DNA of 64,000 bases from Pseudomonadota bacterium (lineage in GTDB: Bacteria > Pseudomonadota > Gammaproteobacteria > Steroidobacterales > Steroidobacteraceae). How positions within the stretch are numbered: the first letter of the stretch is position 1; every line of letters starts with the position of its first letter. The DNA is taken from assembly GCA_023417315.1 (NCBI GenBank), contig JAEZFW010000049.1:124001-188000 (forward strand). Direction: 5' to 3'. The notes under the pieces were generated by a model. The model was not told where the DNA came from. It saw only the letters and a program-made list of their open reading frames with translations, and did no database searches. The position numbers and the translations under genes are program-made. Shown one piece after another: positions 25,442-35,670 of the stretch.

Positions 25442-26437
25442 CTAATTCCTTTGCAGCTCCGGCTCTGCCATCAACCGTTGCTCCCATTGCAATTGCGAGC
25501 GCACGATCGTTTCCAAGTCGTCATGCTTCGGCGCCCACCCCAGGGTCGAGCGAATTCGGTCGGCCTTCGCGACGAGCGTCGGCGGGTCACCGGCGCGCCG
25601 CGGCTTCTCTTCAGTCCGGATCGGCTGCCCGTGAAGGCGGTTCACCATCGATACAACTTCGCGAACGCTATAGCCGTGACCGTACCCGCAGTTCAAGGTG
25701 ACGGAAGTGCCGGACTGCCGCAGATAGTCGAGCGCCTTCACGTGGGCATCGGCCAAGTCCTCCACATGAATATAGTCGCGCACGCCAGTACCATCCGGGG
25801 TGTCGTAGTCGGTCCCAAAGATGTACAGGCGCTCGCGCTTGCCCACGGCCACTTCACAAGCAACCTTGGTCAGAAGGGTGGCATTGATGGTGCTTTGGCC
25901 GATTCGCCCGCCTGGATCGCTGCCGGCCACGTTGAAGTAGCGTAGGACGACATAGCGCAGCCCACTCGCAGCGGCGAGGTCGCGAAGCATCCACTCGCTC
26001 ATGAGCTTCGACATACCGTACGGATTGATCGGCGACGTAGCGCTGTCTTCCGCCGCAGCGCCACTGGCGGGAATGCCGTAGACAGCCGCCGTGGACGAGA
26101 AGACGAAGTGCTTCACGTTCGCTTCCTGGCAGCACTGCAGAAGGCTTCTCGTGGAGCACGTGTTGTTGCCGTAGTACTTGAGCGGATTTGAAACCGATTC
26201 CGGCACGATCGTGTGTGCGGCGAAATGCATGACCGTTTCGACTCGATGCTCGCGCAGGATCTGGTTCACGAGATCCTTGTCACCGGTGTCCCCGACGACG
26301 AGCGGCGCACCCACGACTGCCGAGCGAAATCCGGTCGAGAGATTGTCCAGGACGATGACTTTTTCGTTGCGCTCGCGCAGTTGGCGAACGACGTGACTAC
26401 CTATGTATCCGGCGCCGCCGGTGACGAGAATGCTCAT
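25442..26437 (-). CDS. galE: UDP-glucose 4-epimerase
   Basis: A 331-residue extended SDR that interconverts UDP-glucose and UDP-galactose. I take ATG 26437, which begins directly with MSILVTGGAGYIGSH; an in-frame ATG at 26545 would add 36 unrelated residues. Other marks are VIVLDNLSTGF, FSSTAAVYG, the catalytic tyrosine in NPYGMSKLMSE, and YLRQSGTSVTLNCGYGHGYS with the GalE-type C terminus (GDPPTLVAKADRIRSTLGW). It supplies UDP-galactose for EPS or LPS and is located upstream of glrK in the same direction, outside the main EPS locus. A 4-epimerase acting on UDP-GlcNAc or UDP-GlcA cannot be excluded but the motifs are canonical for GalE. Confidence 0.9.
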   Translation of the reverse strand: MSILVTGGAGYIGSHVVRQLRERNEKVIVLDNLSTGFRSAVVGAPLVVGDTGDKDLVNQILREHRVETVMHFAAHTIVPESVSNPLKYYGNNTCSTRSLLQCCQEANVKHFVFSSTAAVYGIPASGAAAEDSATSPINPYGMSKLMSEWMLRDLAAASGLRYVVLRYFNVAGSDPGGRIGQSTINATLLTKVACEVAVGKRERLYIFGTDYDTPDGTGVRDYIHVEDLADAHVKALDYLRQSGTSVTLNCGYGHGYSVREVVSMVNRLHGQPIRTEEKPRRAGDPPTLVAKADRIRSTLGWAPKHDDLETIVRSQLQWEQRLMAEPELQRN

Positions 26438-26626
26438 GCAATGTAAAGATCTTGATGAAGGAAGTTGGGAGTCGAAAGGCGGAAGATTAGCCTGGATAGC
26501 GTCGCTTCGGGAGAGAATCTGACATGTTCCCAGGGCCGCTCGCACGTAACATGACGCCCCCGTGGATAGGCCGCTTCGCTTCAGTTCTCAGTGAATACTC
26601 GCGACACGTAAGCATTACCCTTCCTA

Positions 26627-27610
26627 ATGGCAAACCCGCATCCCTACGACCGTTTGACGCCAGATGTGATCATTGCCGCGGTCGAAGCCGTCGGCTGGAT
26701 CTCGGATCGTCGCATCCTCGCGCTCAACAGCTATGAAAATCGCGTCTACCAAGTGGGTGTCGAGCAATCGCAGCCCGTTGTCGTGAAATTCTACCGACCA
26801 GGACGTTGGAGCGATGCCGCGATCCAAGAAGAGCATGGGTTCGCGTTGGAATTGGCAGCGGCCGAAGTCCCGGTTGTGCCGCCATTGGTAGTTCAGGGGA
26901 AGACGCTGTTCGAATACGAAGGCTTCCGGTATGCGATGTTCGAGCGCCGGGGCGGGCGCTGGCCGGAGCTCGGTACGCGCACCGAACGCGAGTGGATGGG
27001 ACGCTTTCTGGGTCGCATCCATGTCATCGGACGTCGGCAGCGCTTTCGGCATCGCGAACGGCTGGATATCGAACGCATGGGCGCGCAAGCGCGCGAGTAT
27101 CTACTCGACGAAGGATGGATACCGGCGCACTTGGAATCCGCGTACGAATCGCTGACCTCCGATCTGGTGCAAGAGATACGGCATGCCTTCGAATCGGCGC
27201 GCGGATTTGCAGAGCTTCGACTGCACGGCGATTGTCACCGCGGCAACGTTCTTTGGACGGACACTGGACCTCACTTCGTGGATCTCGACGATTGCATCAC
27301 CGGCCCTGCGATTCAGGACCTGTGGATGCTGCTCTCCGGTAGTCGCAACGAAATGGGTGAGCAACTCGCGCAATTACTCGAGGGCTACACGCAATTCGGC
27401 GATTTCGATCCTCGTGAGCTCATCCTTATCGAAAGCTTGCGTACGTTGCGCATGATGAATTATTCCGCGTGGCTCGCGCGCCGCTGGGCCGATCCCGCGT
27501 TTCCAGCGGCCTTCCCTTGGTTCACTGAACCGCGGTATTGGGAAAACCAAGTGCTCGCATTACGCGAGCAGCTGGCCGCGATTGCCGAGGGTCCCATCCA
27601 ACTTCGGTGA
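26627..27610 (+). CDS. srkA: stress-response Ser/Thr protein kinase SrkA (YihE/RdoA)
   Basis: A 327-residue aminoglycoside-phosphotransferase-fold kinase of the SrkA family, which limits stress-induced death in E. coli and is usually Cpx-regulated together with dsbA. Visible are the opening LTPDVIIAAVEAVGWISD, LNSYENRVYQVG, the ATP-binding lysine in VVVKFYRPGRWS, the catalytic loop LHGDCHRGNVLW and the metal-binding HFVDLDDCITGP. Length equals the E. coli protein. The gene stands alone; no dsbA follows, instead a lipoprotein gene 134 bases downstream. ATG 26627 is the only sensible start since the conserved region begins at once. Confidence 0.9.
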   Translation: MANPHPYDRLTPDVIIAAVEAVGWISDRRILALNSYENRVYQVGVEQSQPVVVKFYRPGRWSDAAIQEEHGFALELAAAEVPVVPPLVVQGKTLFEYEGFRYAMFERRGGRWPELGTRTEREWMGRFLGRIHVIGRRQRFRHRERLDIERMGAQAREYLLDEGWIPAHLESAYESLTSDLVQEIRHAFESARGFAELRLHGDCHRGNVLWTDTGPHFVDLDDCITGPAIQDLWMLLSGSRNEMGEQLAQLLEGYTQFGDFDPRELILIESLRTLRMMNYSAWLARRWADPAFPAAFPWFTEPRYWENQVLALREQLAAIAEGPIQLR

Positions 27611-27744
27611 CATCCGCGCCGCTAGGCCTGAACGGGGCGTGAACCGCGCAGTCGTTCGCAACGCGTGCACCCGGCAATTCTCGGCCTTGCCGCTGTGTGA
27701 TAGCGTCGGCGTCTTCATGGACTGCCCTCACGGGCATAGAACAG

Positions 27745-29454
27745 ATGAATTCAATTCGAACCCACGCACTGCGTCTGCTCTTGATCGTCGGTTGCGCCTT
27801 CACGCTCTCGGGTTGCGGAGGCGGCGGTGGCGGTGACGACACGCCCCCGCCCTCAGGGGGTGACGTAACGATTTCCGGCCGCATCTCATTCGATCGACCG
27901 CCCTTCAACACCGAGCTCGAGACCGGACTGAATATGGCGAGTCCGGTCGAGATGCCGGCGCGTGACGTTGTCGTCGAGATCATCGATGCGGGTTCCTCTG
28001 CGGTGCTCGGCTCCACCACGACGAATGCGTCTGGAGATTACAGCGTCGCTGTACCTGCAAATCGCAGTGCCTTCGTTCGAGCGAAGGCGCAGATGCTGAG
28101 AAACAGCGGCACGCCAAACTGGAATTTTCGTGTGCTGAACAACACGAACAGCGATGCCTTGTATGCGCTCGATGGCAGCGCGTTCAACACGGGCACGGCC
28201 GCCAGCACTCGTAACCTGCGCGCAGCGACAGGATGGGGGACGAATAGCTATACGGGCACGCGGGCTGCGGCGCCGTTCGCGATTCTCGATACCGTGTATC
28301 GCGCCAAGGAGCTCATTCTTACCGCGGATCCAAACGCGGCGTTCGCGAATCTCGACTTCTTTTGGAGCCCGGACAATCGAGCGACCGTCAATCGATTCTG
28401 CCCGGACACGGGCGACATCGGAACCACGTTCTATCAGGTCTCCGGTACCAGCGACGAATGTGCAACACCTGCCGAGTTGCCGGCTGGCATCTATGTGCTC
28501 GGATCCTTCGACAGCGGTTCAGGCGACACCGACGAATTCGATCAGCACGTGATCGCGCACGAGTTCGGCCATTATTTCGAGGATCGCTTCTCTCGATCGG
28601 ATTCGCTGGGCGGCTCTCACAATGGCACGGATCGTTTGGATCTTCGCGTCGCCTTCGGAGAAGGGTGGGGCAACGCGTTCGCAGGGATGTCCGTCCAGGA
28701 TCCGCAGTATCGAGATTCGATGAGCGGCGTCGATTTCGATTTTGGCCTGAACCTGGAGAGCGATGATCCGCGCGCCGAAGGTTGGTTCTCAGAGCTTTCA
28801 GTCGGCGAGATCATCTGGGACATTTACGACTCGGTTGCAGAACCTCATGACACGATCGCGCTCGGTTTCACGCCTATCTTCCAGACGATGACGGGCCCGC
28901 AGGTCACGACGGATGCGCTCACGAGCATCTTCTCTTTCGCAACGGGCATGCGCCAGACCAGCTCGGCGGATGCAGCCGCGATCAACGCACTGCTCACGGC
29001 GGAGAACATCGCGACGACAGATGAGTTCGCAACAGCCGAAGGTAACGATGGCGGCAATGCGGACGTTCTGCCGATTTACCGACCTTCGCCCGACGGGATG
29101 CAGGTACCCGTCTGCGTGTCTGCGACCTCGACCTCGGGTACCTCCGACAACAACAAGCTTGGCAATCGCAAGTTCTTCCGTTTCGTGAATCAAAGTGCCA
29201 GATTGGTGACGATAACGGCGAGGGGTGCAGTGAATCAGGAAGTGCCGAACAGTGTTGCGGCGACGGATCCGGACATTTTCCTCTTCCGCCGCGGTGCTAT
29301 CGTCGCGGCCGGGATCACGGATGGAGATTCAACGGAGACGCTCGATCAGATCGCGGTCGCAGCAGGTACACACATCATCGAAGTCTATGACTTCGATCTT
29401 CAGTTCAACGCGTCCACGACGCGGTGCATGACGCTCTCGATCACAGGCAACTGA
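27745..29454 (+). CDS. putative zinc-metallopeptidase lipoprotein
   Basis: A 569-residue surface or periplasmic lipoprotein starting at ATG 27745: RTHALRLLLIVGCAFTLSGC with the lipobox cysteine, then a glycine/aspartate-rich linker. An immunoglobulin-like or carboxypeptidase-regulatory-like segment (DVTISGRISFDRPPF, DVVVEIIDAGSSAVLGSTTT) is followed by a catalytic-looking region with HVIAHEFGHYFED (H272, E273, H276: HExxH) and FGEGWGNAFAG (E306), a likely third zinc ligand. The C-terminal 110 residues look like a beta-sandwich (bacterial prepeptidase-like: IFLFRRGAIVAAG, HIIEVYDFDLQF). This suggests a gluzincin-like peptidase, but I do not recognise the family and substrates are unknown. The in-frame GTG at 27697 would spoil the signal peptide. 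Confidence 0.7.
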   Translation: MNSIRTHALRLLLIVGCAFTLSGCGGGGGGDDTPPPSGGDVTISGRISFDRPPFNTELETGLNMASPVEMPARDVVVEIIDAGSSAVLGSTTTNASGDYSVAVPANRSAFVRAKAQMLRNSGTPNWNFRVLNNTNSDALYALDGSAFNTGTAASTRNLRAATGWGTNSYTGTRAAAPFAILDTVYRAKELILTADPNAAFANLDFFWSPDNRATVNRFCPDTGDIGTTFYQVSGTSDECATPAELPAGIYVLGSFDSGSGDTDEFDQHVIAHEFGHYFEDRFSRSDSLGGSHNGTDRLDLRVAFGEGWGNAFAGMSVQDPQYRDSMSGVDFDFGLNLESDDPRAEGWFSELSVGEIIWDIYDSVAEPHDTIALGFTPIFQTMTGPQVTTDALTSIFSFATGMRQTSSADAAAINALLTAENIATTDEFATAEGNDGGNADVLPIYRPSPDGMQVPVCVSATSTSGTSDNNKLGNRKFFRFVNQSARLVTITARGAVNQEVPNSVAATDPDIFLFRRGAIVAAGITDGDSTETLDQIAVAAGTHIIEVYDFDLQFNASTTRCMTLSITGN

Positions 29455-29494
29455 TCGGATCCAACGAAAATTGAACGTGCAGGGGTAACTCAGG

Positions 29495-30082
29495 ATGAAT
29501 CGGCTAGCGTTCTTCGGTTTGGTTCTTGGCTTCGCGATGACGATCGCTGGGTGTGGTTCGGAGCCGGAGCCCGATGCTACTCAGGCTGCAGCACCAGCGC
29601 CCCAGCCTGCAGCTGCGCCAGTTCAGCAGGCAGACGATCCGACAGCGCGCATGGCACGCGCAGTTGGGGACGGTAAGCCGGGCGCGGCGGTCGATCTACG
29701 CTATGACATCACTGCTAAACCCGAAGTTGGTGTGCCCACCGAGGTCGCCATCGCGTTCGTGCCTCGAGCCGGCGTGGACGCCCTCGATGCGACGATCACG
29801 GGGATGGAGGGCATTACCGTCGCGGGCGATTTGAAAGCGCATTTCGACAAAGTCCAGGCGGGGAATGCGTACGAGCACAAGATTTCACTTCTCCCGGAGA
29901 GAACGGGCGTCTACTACATCACCGTCGAGGTCATCACGACGCTCGGTGGGGCAGCGGTGGGGCGCACGTATTCAATCCCGTTCGTCGTGGGTTCGCCTTC
30001 AGCGCAACGCAAGGCAGATCCACCCCAAGACGCATCGGGGCAGCCGATCGAGTCGATGAAGGCGCGGGAAAGCGGCGGCTGA
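29495..30082 (+). CDS. hypothetical lipoprotein with beta-sandwich region
   Basis: A 195-residue protein with a lipoprotein signal (LAFFGLVLGFAMTIAGC) and an alanine/proline/glutamine-rich linker of about 35 residues. The rest (residues 65-175) alternates hydrophobic and polar residues like a beta sandwich: VDLRYDITAKPEVGVPTEVA, THE-type loops, HKISLLPERTGVYYITVEVI. It ends in a polar tail. I do not recognise the family. It starts 40 bases after the metallopeptidase-like lipoprotein with a spaced GGGG ribosome-binding site and is probably co-transcribed, so the two may act together at the outer membrane. Confidence 0.7.
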   Translation: MNRLAFFGLVLGFAMTIAGCGSEPEPDATQAAAPAPQPAAAPVQQADDPTARMARAVGDGKPGAAVDLRYDITAKPEVGVPTEVAIAFVPRAGVDALDATITGMEGITVAGDLKAHFDKVQAGNAYEHKISLLPERTGVYYITVEVITTLGGAAVGRTYSIPFVVGSPSAQRKADPPQDASGQPIESMKARESGG

Positions 30083-30197
30083 CCGTCGCGAACTGCTCAG
30101 GGCAGGGCAGACCTGCGCAAAATTGCAGTCCGGAGGGTGTTTTAGGGCTTTAGAGGCAGCTTCAGGGATCCTCGTACGCCTTTTTCGCGTCTGACGA

Positions 30198-30226
30198 CCC
30201 CCTACCCCCTAATCATTACCCCCTAC
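30198..30226. repeat. TACCCCCTA direct repeats upstream of typA
   Basis: Two exact TACCCCCTA units (30203-30211 and 30217-30225) and a partial third within 29 bases, in the 186-base gap before typA. They lie 40-70 bases before the GTG start. Whether they are regulatory or just one of the short tandem repeat clusters of this genome is not clear. Confidence 0.45.
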
Positions 30227-30268
30227 TTCCGATACCATGCGCGACCTTTTTCCCCGTAAGCCGCGCCC

Positions 30269-32104
30269 GTGTCCACCTCGAAGCTCCGCAATATCGCCAT
30301 CATCGCGCACGTCGATCATGGCAAGACGACCCTCGTCGATCAGCTCCTGAAGCAGTCGGGCACGCTCGATGCGCGCAAGGCCACGCCCGAGCGAGTCATG
30401 GATTCGAACGCGCTCGAGCGTGAGCGCGGCATCACGATCCTCGCGAAGAACACCGCCATTCGCTGGCGCGACTATCGCATCAACATCGTGGACACACCGG
30501 GTCACGCGGACTTCGGCGGTGAGGTCGAGCGTGTGTTGTCGATGGTCGATTGCGTCCTGCTCCTCGTCGACGCCGTCGACGGACCGATGCCACAAACGCG
30601 CTTCGTGACGCAGAAGGCCTTCAGTCACGGACTGCGTCCGATCGTCGTCATCAACAAGATCGATCGTGACGAGGCGCGCCCGAGCTGGGTGCTCGATCAA
30701 ACGTTCGATCTGTTCGACAAGCTCGGTGCGAGTGAGGAGCAGCTCGATTTTCCCGTCGTCTATGCGTCCGCGTTGCGTGGCTTCGCCGGCAACGACCCAA
30801 AACAACTCGCATCGGATATGACGCCGTTGTTCGAAGCGATCGTGAAGCACTGCCCGCCGCCGAGCGTAGATGAGGAAGGACCTCTGCAATTGCAGGTGAG
30901 TCAGCTCGATTACTCGAGCTATGTCGGGGCGATCGGCATTGGCCGCATCAAGCGCGGCAAGATTCGCCGCAACAGCCCCGTTGCGGTCGTCGACCGCGAC
31001 GGCAATGTGCGTAACGAGCGCATCATTCAGGTCCTGGGTTTTCTCGGCCTCGATCGCGTCGAAGTGGAGGAAGCATCGGCAGGCGACATCGTCGCGTTCG
31101 CCGGTATCGAGCGGCCCCAGATCTCCGACACGATCTGTGACCCTGCACGTCCGGAAGGACTGACGCCGCTCGTGGTCGACGAACCCACGATCAGCATGAC
31201 ATTCGAGGTGAACACATCGCCGTTCTGCGGTCGCGAGGGCAAGTACGTCACGAGCCGTCAGATTCGCGAGCGCCTGATGCGCGAGGTCATGCACAACGTC
31301 GCGCTGCGCGTCGAGGAAACCGACGATCCGGATAAGTTTCGAGTGTACGGTCGCGGCGAGCTGCACCTAGGCGTGTTGCTCGAGAACATGCGTCGCGAAG
31401 GATACGAGCTAGCGGTCTCGCGTCCCCGCGTAGTCGTGAAGGAGATCGACGGAAGGCCGTGCGAGCCATTCGAAACGCTCGCGATCGATCTGGACGAGAG
31501 CTCGCAAGGCGCAGTGATGCAGGCGCTAGGCGAGCGCGGCGGGCAGCTCACGGGCATGCAACCCGACGGCAAGGGCCGCGTGCGGCTCGACTACATGATT
31601 CCGTCGCGCGGGCTGATCGGCTTTCAAACCGATTTCCGCACGTTGACATCGGGCACAGGCCTCATGCACCACATCTTCGACCACTTCGGTCCGGTGCTGG
31701 ACCGTGAGATCGGCCAACGTCAAAACGGCGTGCTCATCTCGAACGGGCAGGGCAAGGCGCTCGCATATGCACTGTTCAACCTGCAGGAGCGCGGTCGCTT
31801 GATGGTCGCGCACGGCGATGATGTGTACGAAGGACAGGTCATCGGCATCCACAGTCGCGACAACGATCTCGTCGTGAACCCGCTCAAGGCGAAGAAGCTA
31901 ACGAACATTCGTGCAGCAGGGCGCGATGAGAACATCATTCTCACGCCCCCGATCCGCTTCACGCTGGAGCAGGCAATGGAGTTCATCGCCGACGACGAGC
32001 TCGTCGAAGTCACTCCTGGCCAGATCCGTCTTCGCAAGCGCCAGCTCAAGGAGCACGAGCGCAAGCGGGCCGGCCGGGCGGAAGAGATGGACGAGGCGTC
32101 CTGA
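30269..32104 (+). CDS. typA: translational GTPase TypA/BipA
   Basis: A 611-residue ribosome-binding GTPase, full length for the family. It starts with GTG 30269 and enters the G domain immediately: G1 [12 protein letters not shown], switch region [12 protein letters not shown]3 [16 protein letters not shown]4 [15 protein letters not shown]-like domains II, III and V follow ([35 protein letters not shown]) with the BipA-specific C-terminal domain to the end. TypA acts in 50S subunit assembly and stress or cold adaptation. It is monocistronic with 186 bases upstream. Confidence 0.95.
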   Translation: MSTSKLRNIAIIAHVDHGKTTLVDQLLKQSGTLDARKATPERVMDSNALERERGITILAKNTAIRWRDYRINIVDTPGHADFGGEVERVLSMVDCVLLLVDAVDGPMPQTRFVTQKAFSHGLRPIVVINKIDRDEARPSWVLDQTFDLFDKLGASEEQLDFPVVYASALRGFAGNDPKQLASDMTPLFEAIVKHCPPPSVDEEGPLQLQVSQLDYSSYVGAIGIGRIKRGKIRRNSPVAVVDRDGNVRNERIIQVLGFLGLDRVEVEEASAGDIVAFAGIERPQISDTICDPARPEGLTPLVVDEPTISMTFEVNTSPFCGREGKYVTSRQIRERLMREVMHNVALRVEETDDPDKFRVYGRGELHLGVLLENMRREGYELAVSRPRVVVKEIDGRPCEPFETLAIDLDESSQGAVMQALGERGGQLTGMQPDGKGRVRLDYMIPSRGLIGFQTDFRTLTSGTGLMHHIFDHFGPVLDREIGQRQNGVLISNGQGKALAYALFNLQERGRLMVAHGDDVYEGQVIGIHSRDNDLVVNPLKAKKLTNIRAAGRDENIILTPPIRFTLEQAMEFIADDELVEVTPGQIRLRKRQLKEHERKRAGRAEEMDEAS

Positions 32105-32327
32105 CGTTCCTAGGAGCGTGCTGAAGCGTTCTCCCTGGTGCGCGGATGAGCGGAGGCAGTCGAGCCGATTCGACATAAACACTCGCGCCTGTTCACAATT
32201 TTCTGCGCTCGTTCGGCCCAAAACGCGAGCTGCTTCACACTCGGCTTGCCTGTGCAGCGCCTAGCATCCGGCATTCGCTCACATATGTATAAGGCAACCC
32301 ACGGAAACGTTGGGCCGCGACCAAACG

Positions 32328-35300
32328 ATGCATCGGCTGCTCGACAGGCAGGTCTCAGACGCGACCGGCTCGGACGGCGAGTTCGACCTCGCCAAGTTCC
32401 TTGCCTCAGTCGAGCGCACCTATAACCGGGCCGAGGACGAACGACGCGGCATCGTGCGATCGATGCAGCTCATGTCCGAGGAAGCGACCGCGCTCACCCG
32501 GGAAGTCAGAGAGAGCACAGGCTCGCAATTACAAGCGGTCCTCGATCACGTCAAAGACGTGATCATGACGATCGACGGCGAAGGGCACATCGCCTCGCTC
32601 AACATGACCGGCGAGCGCGTGTTCGGCCACACAGAATCCGAAGCGATCGGCCGCCCGCTCGCGTTCTTGTTGCCGCGCCTCGCCATCGATCAGTCCGTCT
32701 GCGAGGTGCTCGATCAGCTCGCCGCACGGCTCGAAGACACTCAAGTCGATCTAGCAGCGCACGAGACGATGGGCCAGCATGCGAACGGCGCGTTCTTCCC
32801 TGCTGAAATGGCAGTGAGCAAGACGATGCTCAATCGGCGCGTCGCGTATGTCGTCTGCCTTCGCGATACGACCGAGCGCAAGCGCGCGGAACTGATGGCC
32901 GCTGGCGAGCGGCGCGTCTTCGAAAGACTTGCCGCCAACGTCGATCTACCCATTGCGCTCGAAGCGATCACCGATCTAGTCGAGCAAGTCGCGCCGGACT
33001 CGGTGTGCGCGATCCGCATGCTCGATCCCAGCGGTCAGCGACTACAGCATTGCGCAGGATCAGATTTGCCTGCCGCGTATGTCGCTGCGATGGAAGGCGT
33101 GCTCGTTGACGCCCGCAATGGCTCGTGCGCGGCTGCCATATTTCTGCAAAGGCAGGTCATCGTCGCCGACACCGAACGGGATGCACTCTGGGAGAACTGC
33201 CGCGGGGCAGTGCGCGCAGCCGGGTTCGTGAGCGCGTGGTCGACGCTCATTCATGCGTCGGACGGGAGAGTGCTCGGCACTTTGGCATTGTACTTCCGCA
33301 CCTCGCGCAGTCCGGCGCGCCGCGATTTCGAGCTCATGGCGCGGATGACGCAGCTCGCGGGTATCGCGATCGAGCGCCGGCTCGCCGAAAACGCGCTGCG
33401 CGCGAGCGAAGCGCGCTATCGAAGGCTTTTCGACAACGTTCTCGAAGGCGTCTACAGCTCAACGAGAGACGGCAAGTTTGTGTCGGTCAATCCCGCGTTG
33501 GCGCGTATGGTCGGGTTGTCACCGGCCGAGTTGCTGTCCATGCCAACCTCGACGATCTATCACTCGCCAAAGGATCGCGAAACGATCATCGCGGTGCTCG
33601 AGCGCGACGGCGAGGTGCGCAATGCCGAATTCCAGCTGCGCCGCGTGGACGGGACTGTGCTCACGGTCGTGGAAAGTGCGCGTGCCGTGCGCGACGAGCA
33701 GGGCGCGGTCATCGGCTACGAAGGAACGATCTCGGACATCAGCGAGCGCAAGCGCGCCGAGACTGCGATCTTCGAGGAAAAGGAGAAAGCGCAAGTCACC
33801 CTGCAATCGATCGGCGATGCAGTGATCACGACTGACGCCGACGGGCGGATCGAATACCTGAATCCGGTAGCCGAGGATCTGATTGGGTGGGATACGCGCG
33901 AGGTGAGTGGGAAGGCCTTACCCGAGGTGTTCACGATCCTGAATGAGGCAACGCGCGAGCCGCTGGAGGATCCGGTATCGCGATCCCTGCGTGAAGGTCG
34001 CGTGGTCACAGACGCTGACAATACTGTGCTCGTGAATCGTCGTGGACAGGAGATCGCAATTCAAGATTCGGCGGCGCCCATTCGTGACCGCGCGGGCCGC
34101 ATCATCGGCGTCGTGATGGTGTTCCACGATGTGAGCAAGGAGCGCCGCTTGCGACGAGCTCTTGCCTATCAAGCAAGTCACGATGTGCTCACGGGATTGA
34201 TCAACCGTCGCGAGTTCGAGAATCGGCTCAACGAGGCGCTTCTGACAGCGCGTTCCGACCCGGGCGTCGCGCACGTGCTCCTCTACTTGGATCTAGATCA
34301 GTTCAAGCTCGTAAACGACACTTGCGGCCACCAGGCGGGCGATCGTCTGCTTAAAGAGATCACAGGGATTTTGCAGACGCGTGTGCGTGCGAAAGACACG
34401 ATTGCGCGTCTGGGCGGCGATGAGTTCGGGATTCTCCTGCAGGACTGCACCGCTGATCGTGCCGCCAAGATCGCAGACGTGCTGCGACAGGCGATCCGCG
34501 AGTACCGTTTCGAGTGGCACGACGGCGCGATGAACGTCGGCGTGAGCATCGGCATCGTCGAGATCAACAGCACGAGCGAAAGCATCACGAACCTCATGAG
34601 CGCAGCGGACGTTGCGTGCTACGCAGCGAAAGATTCCGGCCGCAATCGAGTGCACCGCTATGAGCACGGCGCTGCGCCGGAACGCCATCGTGAGATGCAA
34701 TGGGTGTCCCGCCTGACGCGTGCGTGTGAAGAGAATCGGCTCGAGCTGTACTACCAGCCGATCGTGCCGATCGGCGCGAACCGCGATTCGCGGGGACACT
34801 ACGAGTTGCTGCTGCGGATGCGTGGGGAAAATGGCCAGCTCGTGCAGCCCGCTGAGTTCATCCCGGCAGCCGAACGCTACAACATCATGCCGATGATCGA
34901 TAGATGGGTCGTGAGTCAGGCGCTCGGCGCACTCGCGCACTATCGAGGCGATGGCGATTTCCGAACCGGCTACACGCTTGCGATCAACCTCTCGGGCACC
35001 TCGCTCAATGACGACCGCTTCCTCGAGTTCTTGATCAATGAGCTGCAGACGCACGATTTGAGCCCCGGCGCTGTTTGTTTCGAGATCACAGAGACAGCGG
35101 CAATCTCGAACTTGCCTAACGTCGTGCACTTCATGCGCGAGTTCCGGGCGCGAGGGTGCCAGTTCTCGCTCGATGATTTCGGCAGCGGACTGTCTTCGTT
35201 CATGTATCTGAAGAATCTTCCAGTCGACTATCTCAAGATCGACGGCCAGTTCATTCAGAACGTCACCACGGATCATGTCGATCGCAGCATGGTCGAGGCG

Positions 35301-35501
35301 ATCACCCAGGTCGGGCATGCCATGGGAATCAAGACGATCGCCGAACGCGTGGAAAGCGCAGAGGTGCTGGCGTGCTTGGCCGATATCGGCGTCGAGTACG
35401 CACAAGGTATTTATATCGCGGTGCCCGAGTCGGTCGAATCGCTCAATCGCATCACGCGTACGAGCCCCCATCCGAAGCTGAGGCTGGTGCACTCGGCGTG
35501 A
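32328..35501 (+). CDS. PAS-GAF-PAS-PAS-GGDEF-EAL cyclic-di-GMP signalling protein
   Basis: About 1057 residues, no clear membrane segment. In order: a short coiled coil (residues 25-65), PAS 1 (about 67-190), GAF (195-350), PAS 2 (365-480), PAS 3 (495-615), GGDEF (620-785) and EAL (800-1040). The diguanylate cyclase motif is intact (GGDEF at 696-700) and has an inhibitory RxxD site five residues before it (RAKD). The phosphodiesterase signature is ELLLR (E826) rather than EALLR, but other catalytic acids are present: CFEITETAAISN, LDDFGSGLSSF, YLKIDGQFI and AERVESAEVL. Both activities are therefore possible. The start is either ATG 32328 or an in-frame TTG at 32310. Confidence 0.9.
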   Translation: MHRLLDRQVSDATGSDGEFDLAKFLASVERTYNRAEDERRGIVRSMQLMSEEATALTREVRESTGSQLQAVLDHVKDVIMTIDGEGHIASLNMTGERVFGHTESEAIGRPLAFLLPRLAIDQSVCEVLDQLAARLEDTQVDLAAHETMGQHANGAFFPAEMAVSKTMLNRRVAYVVCLRDTTERKRAELMAAGERRVFERLAANVDLPIALEAITDLVEQVAPDSVCAIRMLDPSGQRLQHCAGSDLPAAYVAAMEGVLVDARNGSCAAAIFLQRQVIVADTERDALWENCRGAVRAAGFVSAWSTLIHASDGRVLGTLALYFRTSRSPARRDFELMARMTQLAGIAIERRLAENALRASEARYRRLFDNVLEGVYSSTRDGKFVSVNPALARMVGLSPAELLSMPTSTIYHSPKDRETIIAVLERDGEVRNAEFQLRRVDGTVLTVVESARAVRDEQGAVIGYEGTISDISERKRAETAIFEEKEKAQVTLQSIGDAVITTDADGRIEYLNPVAEDLIGWDTREVSGKALPEVFTILNEATREPLEDPVSRSLREGRVVTDADNTVLVNRRGQEIAIQDSAAPIRDRAGRIIGVVMVFHDVSKERRLRRALAYQASHDVLTGLINRREFENRLNEALLTARSDPGVAHVLLYLDLDQFKLVNDTCGHQAGDRLLKEITGILQTRVRAKDTIARLGGDEFGILLQDCTADRAAKIADVLRQAIREYRFEWHDGAMNVGVSIGIVEINSTSESITNLMSAADVACYAAKDSGRNRVHRYEHGAAPERHREMQWVSRLTRACEENRLELYYQPIVPIGANRDSRGHYELLLRMRGENGQLVQPAEFIPAAERYNIMPMIDRWVVSQALGALAHYRGDGDFRTGYTLAINLSGTSLNDDRFLEFLINELQTHDLSPGAVCFEITETAAISNLPNVVHFMREFRARGCQFSLDDFGSGLSSFMYLKNLPVDYLKIDGQFIQNVTTDHVDRSMVEAITQVGHAMGIKTIAERVESAEVLACLADIGVEYAQGIYIAVPESVESLNRITRTSPHPKLRLVHSA

Positions 35502-35512
35502 GGAGAATGGCA

Positions 35513-35639
35513 CTGGGCTCTGGGCGCTGGGCTCTGGCCAGATAAGAACGCGCGGCGTTCTCTTCAGTCTAGAAGACACATGTTGATTCGCGCGGCAGCG
35601 CGCCAGCATTCTTGCCAGAGCCCAGCGCCCAGAGCCCAG
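35513..35639. repeat. perfect 26-bp inverted repeat after the GGDEF-EAL gene
   Basis: Arms 35513-35538 and 35614-35639 are perfect reverse complements over 26 bases, with a 75-base loop. Each arm is made of reiterated CTGGGCTCTGGGCG-like units. It starts 12 bases after the stop codon and ends 32 bases before the dusA start, so it could end transcription or stabilise the upstream mRNA. Confidence 0.85.
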
Positions 35640-35670
35640 AGCCCTCACTGCGGTTAGAATGCGGCCCGCC

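Noticed and set aside
30209..31366. A 385-codon open frame antisense to typA
   Set aside because: Overlaps the invariant GTPase motifs; no family resemblance.
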